64,000 bases of DNA from SZUA-430 sp964561925 (lineage in GTDB: Bacteria > Pseudomonadota > Alphaproteobacteria > Micropepsales > Micropepsaceae), in contig CAZLRW010000004.1 of NCBI GenBank assembly GCA_964561925.1, forward strand, positions 17,573 to 81,572, read 5' to 3'. Both the position numbers and the translations under genes were made by a program. The notes beneath the pieces are model-generated. The model was given only the letters and a program-made list of their open reading frames with translations. It was not told the DNA's origin and did no database searches. Positions 41,208 through 49,144 of this stretch are shown here, piece after piece; position 1 is the stretch's first letter; each line of letters begins with the position of its first letter.

Positions 41208-41762
41208 CTGCCCCAACGTCTCAAACCAACCCTCATCGCGATTTCCGGCTGCTCCGGCGGCGGCAAGTCGACGCTGCTCGCCGAACTCGCGCGCCGCGGT
41301 CACCGGGTGTTCGCCGAACCCGGTCGCGACATCGTCAAGGAGGAATTGGCCAACGGCGGCGACGCGCTCCCCTGGACGAACGCGCTGCGCTTCGCCGAAC
41401 GCTGCATCGCCCGTAACCTCAAGAATCTCGAAGAGGCACAGCACCTCGCCGCGCCCGCCTTCTTCGACCGAAGCCTCATCGACGCCGTCAGCGCGCTCGA
41501 ACATCTGGAGCACCCCATCCCGGCGGCGGCCCGCGAAGCGCTTGAGGCGCGCCCTTACGACCGCCGCGTCCTCATGGCGCCACCCTGGCCGGAATTGTTC
41601 GAGAACGACGCCGAGCGCAGGCATGCATTCAACGATGCGTGCGCCGAATACGACCGCCTCCTTCAGACTTACCAGGCGCATGGGCACGAGATCGTCACGT
41701 TGCCGAAGTTGAGCGTCACCGCCCGCGCCGACTTCACCCTGCGCTTGTTTGCCTTGGAATAG
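41208..41762 (+). CDS. P-loop ATPase/kinase-like protein (AAA_28 type)
   Basis: About 184 residues. The Walker A motif GCSGGGKSTLL sits near residue 15 after an IAIS strand. HRVFAEPGRDIVKEELANGG, FDRSLIDAVSALEHL and a C-terminal LPKLSVTARADFTLRLF block fit the AAA_28/nucleotide-kinase-like family, small enzymes of unknown substrate. The start is odd: no ATG, GTG or TTG lies in frame just before the P-loop. A CTG at 41208, 7 bases after GGAGGGG from the palindromic element, is the best candidate; the first ATG-type alternative (41307, in truth GTG) falls after the P-loop and would remove it. The gene may have lost its original start when the element inserted. Confidence 0.7.
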   Translation: MPQRLKPTLIAISGCSGGGKSTLLAELARRGHRVFAEPGRDIVKEELANGGDALPWTNALRFAERCIARNLKNLEEAQHLAAPAFFDRSLIDAVSALEHLEHPIPAAAREALEARPYDRRVLMAPPWPELFENDAERRHAFNDACAEYDRLLQTYQAHGHEIVTLPKLSVTARADFTLRLFALE

Positions 41763-41863
41763 CGCCGCCCCCATTCCGCCCGAGCATCGAAACCATGCCC
41801 CCAACCGCAATGACTGCGGCCGCTCGCTGCCGATAATGCCCGCATGTCTTCGGAGGAATTGGC

Positions 41864-42337
41864 ATGCGCACGAAACTCCAATGGGCCAGCATCATCCTGT
41901 TCATGGCCGTCAGCATCTTCCTGGTCGCCTTCGGCCTGCTCTATTCGAACGTCAACGACCTGCTCTGGTTCCATGCGGCAGCCGTCCCGCCTGACGCGCT
42001 GGAGAAGGTCCGCCCGCTCTACTTCGCCCTGATGAAATTGACCGGCGGCGCCTCGATCGCGCTAGGAATCCTTGGCGCTTATGTGGTTTTGGGCCCGATG
42101 CGCCGCGGCATGCCGGGTGCGGCGACGTTCGTCTCCGTCACTTATTGGATCGCCTTCGGCGTCGCCGGCTACACCGCGATCCGTCTGAACGAACTCACCG
42201 GCGCGCCGGTCGCCTGGTACAACATGGCGATCCTCTCCGCCCTCACCGCGCTCGCGTTCGCCGCCCACGCGCTCGCCCCGCGAAAGCCCATGGCGGAAGC
42301 CATGATGACCGCATCGACACCCATGGCGGCCGAGTAG
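41864..42337 (+). CDS. four-helix membrane protein of unknown function
   Basis: 157 residues with four hydrophobic segments: about 8-27, 57-78, 84-104 and 118-136. The sequence contains LMKLTGGASIALGILGAYVVLGP and SVTYWIAFGVAGYTAIRLNELTGAPVAWYN, a pattern seen in small unannotated membrane proteins. No catalytic motif is visible. The ATG has GGAGGAATTGGC upstream. It is separated by about 100 bases from both neighbours and is probably its own transcription unit. Confidence 0.7.
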   Translation: MRTKLQWASIILFMAVSIFLVAFGLLYSNVNDLLWFHAAAVPPDALEKVRPLYFALMKLTGGASIALGILGAYVVLGPMRRGMPGAATFVSVTYWIAFGVAGYTAIRLNELTGAPVAWYNMAILSALTALAFAAHALAPRKPMAEAMMTASTPMAAE

Positions 42338-42438
42338 CGCGCCTGCGTCACCGTTTCGCCTGTCGGGTGAGTGCGTGCCCGTTGGCTCGCGCTTACCCTT
42401 TCCCTTAGGGTGCGCCCCTCAATTCAGAGGGGACCCTA

Positions 42439-44502
42439 ATGCGCCGTTCTTTGTTCGCCGCCGCAACTTTGGCCGCGCTGACCGTCTCGGCCGCGCACGC
42501 CGACGAAGGCATGTGGACGTTCGACAATTTCCCCTCCGCGACCGTGAAGGCGAAATACGGCTTCGGGCCCGACCAAGCTTGGCTCGATCGCGTGCGTCAG
42601 TCCGCGGTGCGCCTCACGTCCGGTTGCTCGGCCTCCACCGTCTCGCCGAACGGCTTGGTTCTGACGAATTGGCACTGCGTCTCCGAATGCGTGCAGGCGC
42701 TCTCGACGAAGCAGGACGACTACGCCGCGAACGGCTTCCTCGCCGCAAAGGCCGAAGACGAGCGCACCTGCCCGGGTGTGCAGGCTGAGATCCTGATGTC
42801 GATCACCGACGTGACGCCACGCGTGAAAGCGGCGATCGCGGGCAAACCCGCGGCCGAGGTCGCAAAGGCCCGCCAAGCCGAAATCGCGAAGATCGAGGAA
42901 GAAGGCTGCAAGACTGACAAGAAGCTGCAGTGCGAGGTCGTCTCGCTCTACCGCGGCGGTCAGTACAAGCTCTACACCTACCGCAAATACGAAGACGTGC
43001 GCCTCGCCTTCGCGCCCGAAACCGCGACCGGTTTCTTCGGCGGCGATCCCGACAACTTCAACTTCCCGCGCTTCTGCCTCGACTCGGCCCTTCTTCGCCT
43101 CTACGAGGACGGCAAGCCGGTGGCGACGCCCGCGTATCTGCCGTGGACGAACGAGGTCCCGAAAGAAGGCGACGTCGTCTTCGTCGCCGGCAATCCGGGC
43201 TCGACGCAGCGCCTGTTCACGAAGGCGCAGCTCGAGTTCGAGCGCGACTGGCTCCTGCCCACGCGCCAACTCGTGCGTTCCGAACTGCGCGGACGCCTCC
43301 TGAACTACGCCGCGCAAGGGCCGGAGCAAAAGCGCACGTCGGCCGACATGATCTTCAGCATCGAAAACTCGTTCAAGGCGCAATACGGACAGATGCGCGC
43401 CCTTCTCGATCCCGAGTTCTTCGCGGCCAGGGTCAATGAGGAAAACTCGCTTCGTGCCCGGCTGAAGAAGAACGCGGCCCTCGCCAAGGAAATCGGCGAC
43501 CCCTGGGCCGACATGGAAAAGGTCGTTGCCGCCCAGCGCGAACTCTTCATGTCGCACGATTGGCTGCAGGCGCGCGCCGGTTCGATCTCGCAGCTCTACG
43601 GTCAAGCCCGCGCGCTCGTGCGCGCCGCTGAAGAGCGTGCGAAGCCGAACGCCGACCGTCTGCCCGGCTTCACGGAAAGCGACCTGCCGCAGCTCGAACG
43701 GCAAATGAAAGAGCAAGTGCCCGTCTATCCCGACATCGAACGCATCGGCCTCGAACTCTGGCTCTCGAAGACGCGTGAGTTTCTGACCGTCGACGATCCG
43801 CGCGTGCAGCGTCTGCTCGGCAAGGAAAGCCCCGAAGCGCTGGCCGCCGCCGCGATCAAAGGCACCAAGCTCGGCGATGCGAATGCCCGCATGGCGCTGT
43901 GGAACGGCGGCAAGGCGGCGCTCGACGCGTCGAACGATCCGCTGATCGTGCTGGCACGCCGGGCCGAGGCCGACTCGCGCGCCGTGCTGAACGCGTGGCG
44001 AGAGCGCGTGGAGGGTCCCGCGGCGCTCGCGGCCGAGCGTCTCGCTCGCGCCCGCTTCGCGCTCGACGGCGACAAGGTCTATCCCGACGCGACGTTCACG
44101 CTGCGCCTCTCCTACGGGGCGGTCGCGGGCTGGACCTACCAGGGTCAGACCGTGACGCCCTACACGACCATGGGCGGCCTCTACGCCCGCGCGACGGGCG
44201 CCGAGCCGTTCGCGCTTGCGCCGAAATGGCTCGCGGCCGAAGGCAGCGTCGACAAGTCGGCCGTCTTCAACCTCTCGACCACGAACGACATTATCGGCGG
44301 CAATTCCGGCTCGCCCTTGATCGACGCGAAGGGTCGCGTCGTCGGCGCGGTCTTCGACGGCAACATCCACTCGCTGGGCGGCGGCTACGGCTTCGACGCG
44401 CGTCTCAATCGCACGGTCTCCGTCTCCACCGCCGCCATCGGCGAAGCGCTGAAGAAGGTCTACAAGGCCGACCGCCTCGCCGCCGAACTGGGCCTCAAAT
44501 AG
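42439..44502 (+). CDS. S46-family dipeptidyl-peptidase (DPP7/DPP11-like)
   Basis: 687 residues, near the family norm of ~700. A signal peptide ends near AHA-DE. The mature N-terminus DEGMWTFDNFP is typical, since the amino group region binds the substrate N-terminus. The catalytic triad is His79 in GLVLTNWHC, Asp in GGDPDNFNFPR (~203) and Ser in IGGNSGSPLID (~620). S46 enzymes release dipeptides from peptide N-termini in the periplasm, supporting growth on peptides. The DPP7 versus DPP11 specificity residue cannot be settled by eye. Rightward, with no clear operon partner. Confidence 0.93.
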   Translation: MRRSLFAAATLAALTVSAAHADEGMWTFDNFPSATVKAKYGFGPDQAWLDRVRQSAVRLTSGCSASTVSPNGLVLTNWHCVSECVQALSTKQDDYAANGFLAAKAEDERTCPGVQAEILMSITDVTPRVKAAIAGKPAAEVAKARQAEIAKIEEEGCKTDKKLQCEVVSLYRGGQYKLYTYRKYEDVRLAFAPETATGFFGGDPDNFNFPRFCLDSALLRLYEDGKPVATPAYLPWTNEVPKEGDVVFVAGNPGSTQRLFTKAQLEFERDWLLPTRQLVRSELRGRLLNYAAQGPEQKRTSADMIFSIENSFKAQYGQMRALLDPEFFAARVNEENSLRARLKKNAALAKEIGDPWADMEKVVAAQRELFMSHDWLQARAGSISQLYGQARALVRAAEERAKPNADRLPGFTESDLPQLERQMKEQVPVYPDIERIGLELWLSKTREFLTVDDPRVQRLLGKESPEALAAAAIKGTKLGDANARMALWNGGKAALDASNDPLIVLARRAEADSRAVLNAWRERVEGPAALAAERLARARFALDGDKVYPDATFTLRLSYGAVAGWTYQGQTVTPYTTMGGLYARATGAEPFALAPKWLAAEGSVDKSAVFNLSTTNDIIGGNSGSPLIDAKGRVVGAVFDGNIHSLGGGYGFDARLNRTVSVSTAAIGEALKKVYKADRLAAELGLK

Positions 44503-44530
44503 CCGAACGCGGCACGACGCCAAGCGCTAA

Positions 44531-44556
44531 CCACGGCCGTTTACCAATGGCCGTGG
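44531..44556. other. 8-base perfect hairpin after S46 peptidase gene
   Basis: CCACGGCC and GGCCGTGG arms flank a 10-base loop, 28 bases past the S46 stop. There is no T run, so termination is only possible, not shown. Confidence 0.35.
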
Positions 44557-44629
44557 AGTTCGTGGACAAAGCGGCGCCGTGCCGCAACTATTTCCCCCTG
44601 GCCGCACATGCCTGGGGAGCTTTGAAGCG

Positions 44630-44833
44630 ATGGCCGCACCGCCCACGATGACGAAAGAATCCGTTCGCGCGCTCATCGACTCCGTCGAAAACGATCCGCT
44701 CGCGGGTCTCGGATGCTTCTCGAAGAAAGAGCTGTTGATCGACCGGATCCTGGCGCACAGCCGTGTGACCCAGCCGTCTTCGCCCGTCACGTCACCGCGT
44801 CCGATCCTGACCGAACCGTCGTCCGCCGATTGA
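44630..44833 (+). CDS. short hypothetical protein
   Basis: 67 residues from ATG at 44630 (alternative ATG at 44648). The middle part (VRALIDSVENDPLAGLGCFSKKELLIDRILAHSR) looks like two amphipathic helices; the rest is Pro/Ser-rich. No known domain. GGGGAGC lies 11 bases upstream. It is accepted as a possible gene because the frame lies between two transcribed units in a gap with no competing frame; it could still be spurious. Confidence 0.4.
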   Translation: MAAPPTMTKESVRALIDSVENDPLAGLGCFSKKELLIDRILAHSRVTQPSSPVTSPRPILTEPSSAD

Positions 44834-44909
44834 AGCTACCGGCGCGCCGCCGGCCGGCCGCGCGCCGCTCCAGTGGCGGCTGATACCGTCTTTGCTCTAA
44901 CATCCACGT

Positions 44910-45080
44910 ATGAGCGTCATCTCGCTGGGCTTTCTCGGCCGCCGCGCGGAGCTTCTTTCGCCGTTGGCGCCGGAAGAAGCTCTACACTCGATCGCGCGGT
45001 CGGCGGCTGTCACGCCGCGAGGTGGGCAAGTTGCTGAACTTCCTGCACCGAACGATCGATACCGAAAACGTGGGACTTGA
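44910..45080 (+). CDS. possible small ORF before enoyl-CoA hydratase
   Basis: 56 codons, ATG at 44910 to TGA at 45078-45080, starting MSVISLGFLGRRAELLSPL. It ends 3 bases before the enoyl-CoA hydratase ATG, so it could be a leader or small partner protein. There is no strong ribosome-binding site, no recognised domain and the tail is Arg/Pro-rich. It occupies most of the 250-base gap 44834-45083, in which I see nothing else. Confidence 0.25.
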   Translation: MSVISLGFLGRRAELLSPLAPEEALHSIARSAAVTPRGGQVAELPAPNDRYRKRGT

Positions 45081-45083
45081 CGG

Positions 45084-45875
45084 ATGAACGACGCGAAATA
45101 CGAACGCATCAAGATCGAACGGGCGGGGCGCATTATGACGCTCGCGCTCTCGAACCCCGCGAAGATGAACGCGGTCGACGGCCGCATGCACCGCGAACTC
45201 GCCGATATCTTCTACGACGCGCAGGAAGACGACAGCGTCGACGTGATTGTTCTGACGGGGGAGGGCGCGGCGTTCTCCGCCGGCGGCGACATCGACTGGA
45301 TGAGGCGCTCGAACGAGGGCAAGGAAAAAGGCCCAGCCGTCATCGAAGGCCGAAAGATCGTCTTTGGTCTGCTCGACCTCGAAAAGCCGATCATCGCCAA
45401 GGTGCGTGGCCCCGCGATCGGCCTGGGCTGCACGATCGCGCTCTTCTGCGACGTGATCTTTGCCTCCGAAACGGCGCGCTTTGCCGATCCGCACGTGAAG
45501 GTGGGCGTCGTCGCGGGCGACGGCGGCGCCGTCATCTGGCCCCAACTCGTGGGCTACGCCCGCGCGAAGGAATATCTGATGACGGGCGACCCGCTCTCAG
45601 GCGCGGAGGCCGAACGCATCGGTCTCATCAATCACGTCGTCCCGGACGGCGAACTCGACGCGCGCGTGGACGCGTTCGCGAAGAAACTCGCCGCCGGCGC
45701 GCCGCAAGCGATCAAATACACGAAGGTCTCCGTCAATTTGCGCCTGAAGGAAATCGCCCACACGATCCTCGACGCCTCGATGGGCTACGAGATGGTGACG
45801 TTCAAGACGAACGACCACAAGGAAGCGGTCGCGGCCTTCCTCGAAAAGCGAAAGCCGAACTTCAAGGGAAACTGA
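45084..45875 (+). CDS. enoyl-CoA hydratase/isomerase family protein
   Basis: 263 residues of the crotonase fold. The oxyanion-hole and CoA-binding blocks are GEGAAFSAGGDIDWM (~60-75) and KVRGPAIGLGCTIALFCDVIFASE (~105-130). DPHVKVGVVAGDGGAVIWP carries no Glu at the usual first acid position (GVVAGDGG rather than G.xPE.G), while LSGAEAERIGLINHVV is standard. It may therefore be a hydratase, isomerase or hydrolase of the family; the reaction is unresolved. Its stop and the alkB start overlap as TGATG, so it is translationally coupled to alkB. Confidence 0.87.
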   Translation: MNDAKYERIKIERAGRIMTLALSNPAKMNAVDGRMHRELADIFYDAQEDDSVDVIVLTGEGAAFSAGGDIDWMRRSNEGKEKGPAVIEGRKIVFGLLDLEKPIIAKVRGPAIGLGCTIALFCDVIFASETARFADPHVKVGVVAGDGGAVIWPQLVGYARAKEYLMTGDPLSGAEAERIGLINHVVPDGELDARVDAFAKKLAAGAPQAIKYTKVSVNLRLKEIAHTILDASMGYEMVTFKTNDHKEAVAAFLEKRKPNFKGN

Positions 45876-46522
45876 TGCAAACCCTGTTCGCTGCGCTCGA
45901 AGAAAAACTGCCGGAAGGCGCCAAGCTGTTCCGCAATCGCATCGCGCGCGCCGAGCAACTCGCGATCCTCGACGAAGTGGCGAATATTCTCGAAGAGGCC
46001 CCGCCGTTCCGCCCGCAAATGCCGACCGGGCCCCATATGATCAACAGCCTCACGAATTGCGGGCCGCTGGGCTGGGTTTCCGACCGGCGCGGCTATCGCT
46101 ACGAGGCGGCGCATCCCGTCACCGGAAAGCCCTGGCCGCCGATCCCGCCGGCCGTTCTCGATGTCGCGCGCCGCGCCGCCGCCGACACCGGCTACGCGTT
46201 CGAACCCGACGCCTGCCTCGTCAACATCTACGCCGCCGACGGTAAGCTCAGCCTCCACCGTGACTATGACGAGGCCGACTTCGCCTGGCCGATCGTCTCG
46301 CTCTCCTTCGGCAACGACGCCGACTTTCAGCTCGCGGGCCTGAAACGCTCCGGCCCAAGCCAGAGCTTCACGCTCCACTCCGGCGACGTGCTTGTCCTCG
46401 CGGCCGAGAGCCGCTTGCGCTACCACGGCGTGAAGCGCATTCGCCCCGGCACCTCGCCCATCCAACACAAAGTGCTGCCCTCCGGCGGCCGCATCAACCT
46501 CACGCTGAGACGCGCCCGATGA
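45875..46522 (+). CDS. alkB: AlkB-family 2-oxoglutarate/Fe(II) dioxygenase
   Basis: 215 residues, the length of E. coli AlkB. The iron ligands are His and Asp in KLSLHRDYDEADF (~127-131) and His in RYHGVKRI (~183); the 2-oxoglutarate Arg is in GGRINLTLRRAR at the C-terminus. NIYAADGKLSLHRD and SLSFGNDADFQL match true AlkB. It reverses 1-methyladenine and 3-methylcytosine damage by oxidative demethylation. Its start overlaps the enoyl-CoA hydratase stop (TGATG) and its end overlaps the acyl-CoA dehydrogenase start (ATGA), so it sits inside a lipid/acyl-CoA operon, an unusual setting. Confidence 0.93.
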   Translation: MQTLFAALEEKLPEGAKLFRNRIARAEQLAILDEVANILEEAPPFRPQMPTGPHMINSLTNCGPLGWVSDRRGYRYEAAHPVTGKPWPPIPPAVLDVARRAAADTGYAFEPDACLVNIYAADGKLSLHRDYDEADFAWPIVSLSFGNDADFQLAGLKRSGPSQSFTLHSGDVLVLAAESRLRYHGVKRIRPGTSPIQHKVLPSGGRINLTLRRAR

Positions 46523-47676
46523 TCGATGGGAGAGAAGACATCCGTTTGCTGCGCGACAGCGTCCGCCGCTTCGTCGACCAGCAGATGCCGCGCGAAGCGG
46601 CGCGTAAATGGGACAAAGAGAACATCTTCCCCCGCGAGGTCCACCACGCGCTCGGAAAAATGGGCGTCATGGGCCTCACGATCCCGACCGAGTACGGCGG
46701 TCAGGGCGTCGACATCCCCGCGACCATGGCCGTGATCGAGGAGCTCGCGCGCCGCTCCACGGCCGTCGCCTGCCCCTACATCATGGCCGCCTGCTACGCC
46801 GGCATGAACCTCGTCGAGTCCGGGTCGGAAAGCCAAAAGCGTGCGCTGTTGCCGAAGGTCGCGAAAGGCGAACTCCTCTTCGCCTACGGCCTCTCCGAAC
46901 CGAACGTCGGCGGCGATCTCGCGACCGTCGAAACGACCGCGCGCCGCGAAGGCAACCGCATCCTGCTCTCCGGCACGAAGCGTTGGTGCACCGGCGCCCA
47001 CGTTGCCGACTACGTTTTCTGCCTCGCCCGCACGGGCCCCAAGGACGACCGCTACAAGAACCTCACGATCTTCCTCGTGCCCCCGAAATCGAAAGGCGTG
47101 ACGATCACCCCGCTCGACCATCTCGGCATCCGCGGCGTGGAAACGAACGACGCCATCTTCGAGGACGTCGAACTCGGCGAAGACGCGATCCTGGGCGGCC
47201 CCGACAAATGGAACCAAGGCTGGAAACAACTCGCCGGCCGCGCGCTCGAGGTTGAGAAGCTGGAACTTTCCGCCTGCGCGCTCGGCCTTGCCGAGGCCGC
47301 CTGCGCCGACGCGTTCGAATACGCCGAAACCCGCGTGCAGTTCGGCAAACCGATCGGCGCGCATCAGGCGATCCGCCACGCCATCGCCGACGCCAAGACG
47401 AAGACGCTGGCGATGCGCCTGATGCTCTATCACGCCGCGCAGTTGGTGCAGGACCGCAAGCCCAGCGCGCTCGAATCCTCGATGACAAAGCTCTTCTGCT
47501 GCGAAGGCGCCGCCGAAGTCACGCTCGCCTGCCAGCGCATCATGGGCGCCTACGGCCTCTCCGACCTCATGGACATGGAACGCTACGTCCGCGACGCGAT
47601 CTCGCTCCCCATCGTCGGCGGCTCCTCGAACATGCAGAAAAACAACATCGCCAACCGCCTGAAGCTCGCCGAATGA
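46519..47676 (+). CDS. acyl-CoA dehydrogenase
   Basis: 385 residues, the standard length. N-terminal helical domain (LRDSVRRFVDQQMPREAARKW), FAD-binding middle (FAYGLSEPNVGGDLATVETTA, ILSGTKRWCTGAHVADYVFC) and C-terminal domain (SACALGLAEAACADAFEYAETRVQFGKPIGAHQAIRH, then RIMGAYGLSDLMDMERYVRDA). It oxidises acyl-CoA to trans-2-enoyl-CoA, passing electrons to ETF. With the neighbouring enoyl-CoA hydratase it can provide two consecutive beta-oxidation-type steps. The start overlaps the alkB stop by four bases. Confidence 0.92.
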   Translation: MIDGREDIRLLRDSVRRFVDQQMPREAARKWDKENIFPREVHHALGKMGVMGLTIPTEYGGQGVDIPATMAVIEELARRSTAVACPYIMAACYAGMNLVESGSESQKRALLPKVAKGELLFAYGLSEPNVGGDLATVETTARREGNRILLSGTKRWCTGAHVADYVFCLARTGPKDDRYKNLTIFLVPPKSKGVTITPLDHLGIRGVETNDAIFEDVELGEDAILGGPDKWNQGWKQLAGRALEVEKLELSACALGLAEAACADAFEYAETRVQFGKPIGAHQAIRHAIADAKTKTLAMRLMLYHAAQLVQDRKPSALESSMTKLFCCEGAAEVTLACQRIMGAYGLSDLMDMERYVRDAISLPIVGGSSNMQKNNIANRLKLAE

Positions 47677-47687
47677 AGAAGAAGATC

Positions 47688-47953
47688 GAACCACCAAGCA
47701 CACCAAGCCGCTCTGCCCACCCGGGTGAGCCGGTGCACCGGATGCGTCCGTCGTTTCCCGCAAAGACGCAAAGGCGCGAAGAAGTTGGGTTCGTCTCGGC
47801 GCCGCAGGCGCCATTCATTCGTCCGACTGGCGCTTCGCGCCGAAGAAAGCTCACATCTTCTTCGCGCCTTTGCGTCTTTGCGGGAAACAAACAGCACCTC
47901 CAACACACCGACGTTGGTCGCAAGCCTGAGCGGCTTGGTGTGCTTGGTGGTTC
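47688..47953. repeat. nested inverted-repeat element (266 bases)
   Basis: It fills the 322-base gap 47677-47998 between two acyl-CoA dehydrogenase-type genes. The outer arms are a perfect 26-base inverted repeat (47688-47713 with 47928-47953; unit GAACCACCAAGCACACCAAG and on). The inner arms are a perfect 32-base inverted repeat (47753-47784 with 47857-47888; contains CGCAAAGACGCAAAGGCGCG). A third, imperfect pair around GGCGCC sits at the centre. Both arm types resemble interspersed repeats seen in many bacterial genomes. Short frames reading KTQRREE and RLCVFAGN are by-products. The rest of the gap shows no gene. Confidence 0.88.
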
Positions 47954-47998
47954 AACCTTCCTTCCGAACCTCTCCAACGCAACAACGGCGGGTCATCC

Positions 47999-49144
47999 AT
48001 GACCGACCTCATCGCCACCGCGCGCGGTTTCCAAGACGAACTCACCCGCCGCGCGGGCGAGATCGAAGCCGCCCGCCGCCTACCCGCCGACCTCGCGAAG
48101 AAATTCAACGACGCGGGCTTCTTCCGCCTGCTCGTGCCGAAGGACTACGGCGGCCTCGAATCCGACCCGCTGACCTTCGCGCACATCGTCGAAGCGTTGG
48201 CCGAAGCCGACGCATCCGCCGCCTGGAACGCAATGATCTGCGGCTCGACCGGCGTCACCGCAAGCTGGGTCTCGCCCGAAGGCGCCCGCGAGATTTTCGC
48301 AAGACCGAACGCCGTCGTCTGCGGCGTCTTCGCCCGCCGGGGCAAAGCGCACGACGAAGGCGACCACTACCGCGTCGAAGGCAAGTGGCAGTGGGGATCG
48401 GCGAGCGACATCTCCGATTGGATGACCGCGGGCTGCGTCCTCTACCGCGACGGCAAGCCGGTGATGGGAGGCGAAATACCTGCGAATGGCGCGATCTTCG
48501 CCCCCACGCGCGAGATCGAGCTCCAAGGCAACTGGGACACGTCCGGCCTCTGCGGCACGGGTAGCCAGGACTTCGCCATGAAGAACGTGATCGTGCCGAA
48601 AAAGCGCGCGGAGTTCGCCGCCTTCAGGGTCTACACCGACCGCCCGCTCTATCACTTCCCGCCGTTCGGCCTGCTCGCGTGTGGCGTGACTGCGGTCATG
48701 ATGGGCGCCGCCCGCGCCGCGATCCGCGAATTGACCGCGCTCGCCAGCGTGAAGATCCCTGAGGCGCACCGCCGCGTGCTCGCGCAACGCACGCAGACGC
48801 AAGAACACCTCGCCGAAGCCGAAGCGGTCTTGCGCTCAGGCCGCGCCTTCTATTTCGAGATGATGGCGAAAGCCTGGGACGAAACGAAAGCGAACGGCAG
48901 GGCGTCGACCGAGACCCGCCGAGACCTGCGGCTCGCGATCACGCACGCCGCGCGCTCGAGCGTCCGCACGGTCGACCTCATGTACAACCTCGGCGGCGGC
49001 ACGTCGGTCTATAAGACCTCGCCCCTGCAACGCATCTTCCGCGACGTGCACGTCGCTTCCCAGCACATGCAGGTCGCAACGCCCACGATGGAAACCGCAG
49101 GCCGCCACATGCTAGGTCTCGACGGCGACTACAGCCAATTGTGA
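47999..49144 (+). CDS. acyl-CoA dehydrogenase-fold flavoprotein (two-component monooxygenase-like)
   Basis: 381 residues. It has the acyl-CoA dehydrogenase fold but in the HpaH/HsaA-like branch (acyl-CoA_dh_2): FFRLLVPKDYGGLESDPLTFAHIVEALAEADASAAW, RVEGKWQWGSASDISDWM, GNWDTSGLCGTGSQDFAMKNVIVP and SSVRTVDLMYNLGGGTSVYKTSPLQRIFRDVHV. Such proteins are often flavin-dependent hydroxylases fed by a separate reductase, or acyl-CoA dehydrogenase relatives. No reductase gene is adjacent. It is read rightward after the repeat element and ends overlapping the GTG of dapB (GTGA). Confidence 0.87.
   Translation: MTDLIATARGFQDELTRRAGEIEAARRLPADLAKKFNDAGFFRLLVPKDYGGLESDPLTFAHIVEALAEADASAAWNAMICGSTGVTASWVSPEGAREIFARPNAVVCGVFARRGKAHDEGDHYRVEGKWQWGSASDISDWMTAGCVLYRDGKPVMGGEIPANGAIFAPTREIELQGNWDTSGLCGTGSQDFAMKNVIVPKKRAEFAAFRVYTDRPLYHFPPFGLLACGVTAVMMGAARAAIRELTALASVKIPEAHRRVLAQRTQTQEHLAEAEAVLRSGRAFYFEMMAKAWDETKANGRASTETRRDLRLAITHAARSSVRTVDLMYNLGGGTSVYKTSPLQRIFRDVHVASQHMQVATPTMETAGRHMLGLDGDYSQL

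Noticed and set aside
47567..48002. Several frames of 85-136 residues with KTQRREE and RLCVFAGN
   Set aside because: They are translations of the inverted-repeat element at 47688-47953; both strands give similar peptides because the sequence is palindromic.
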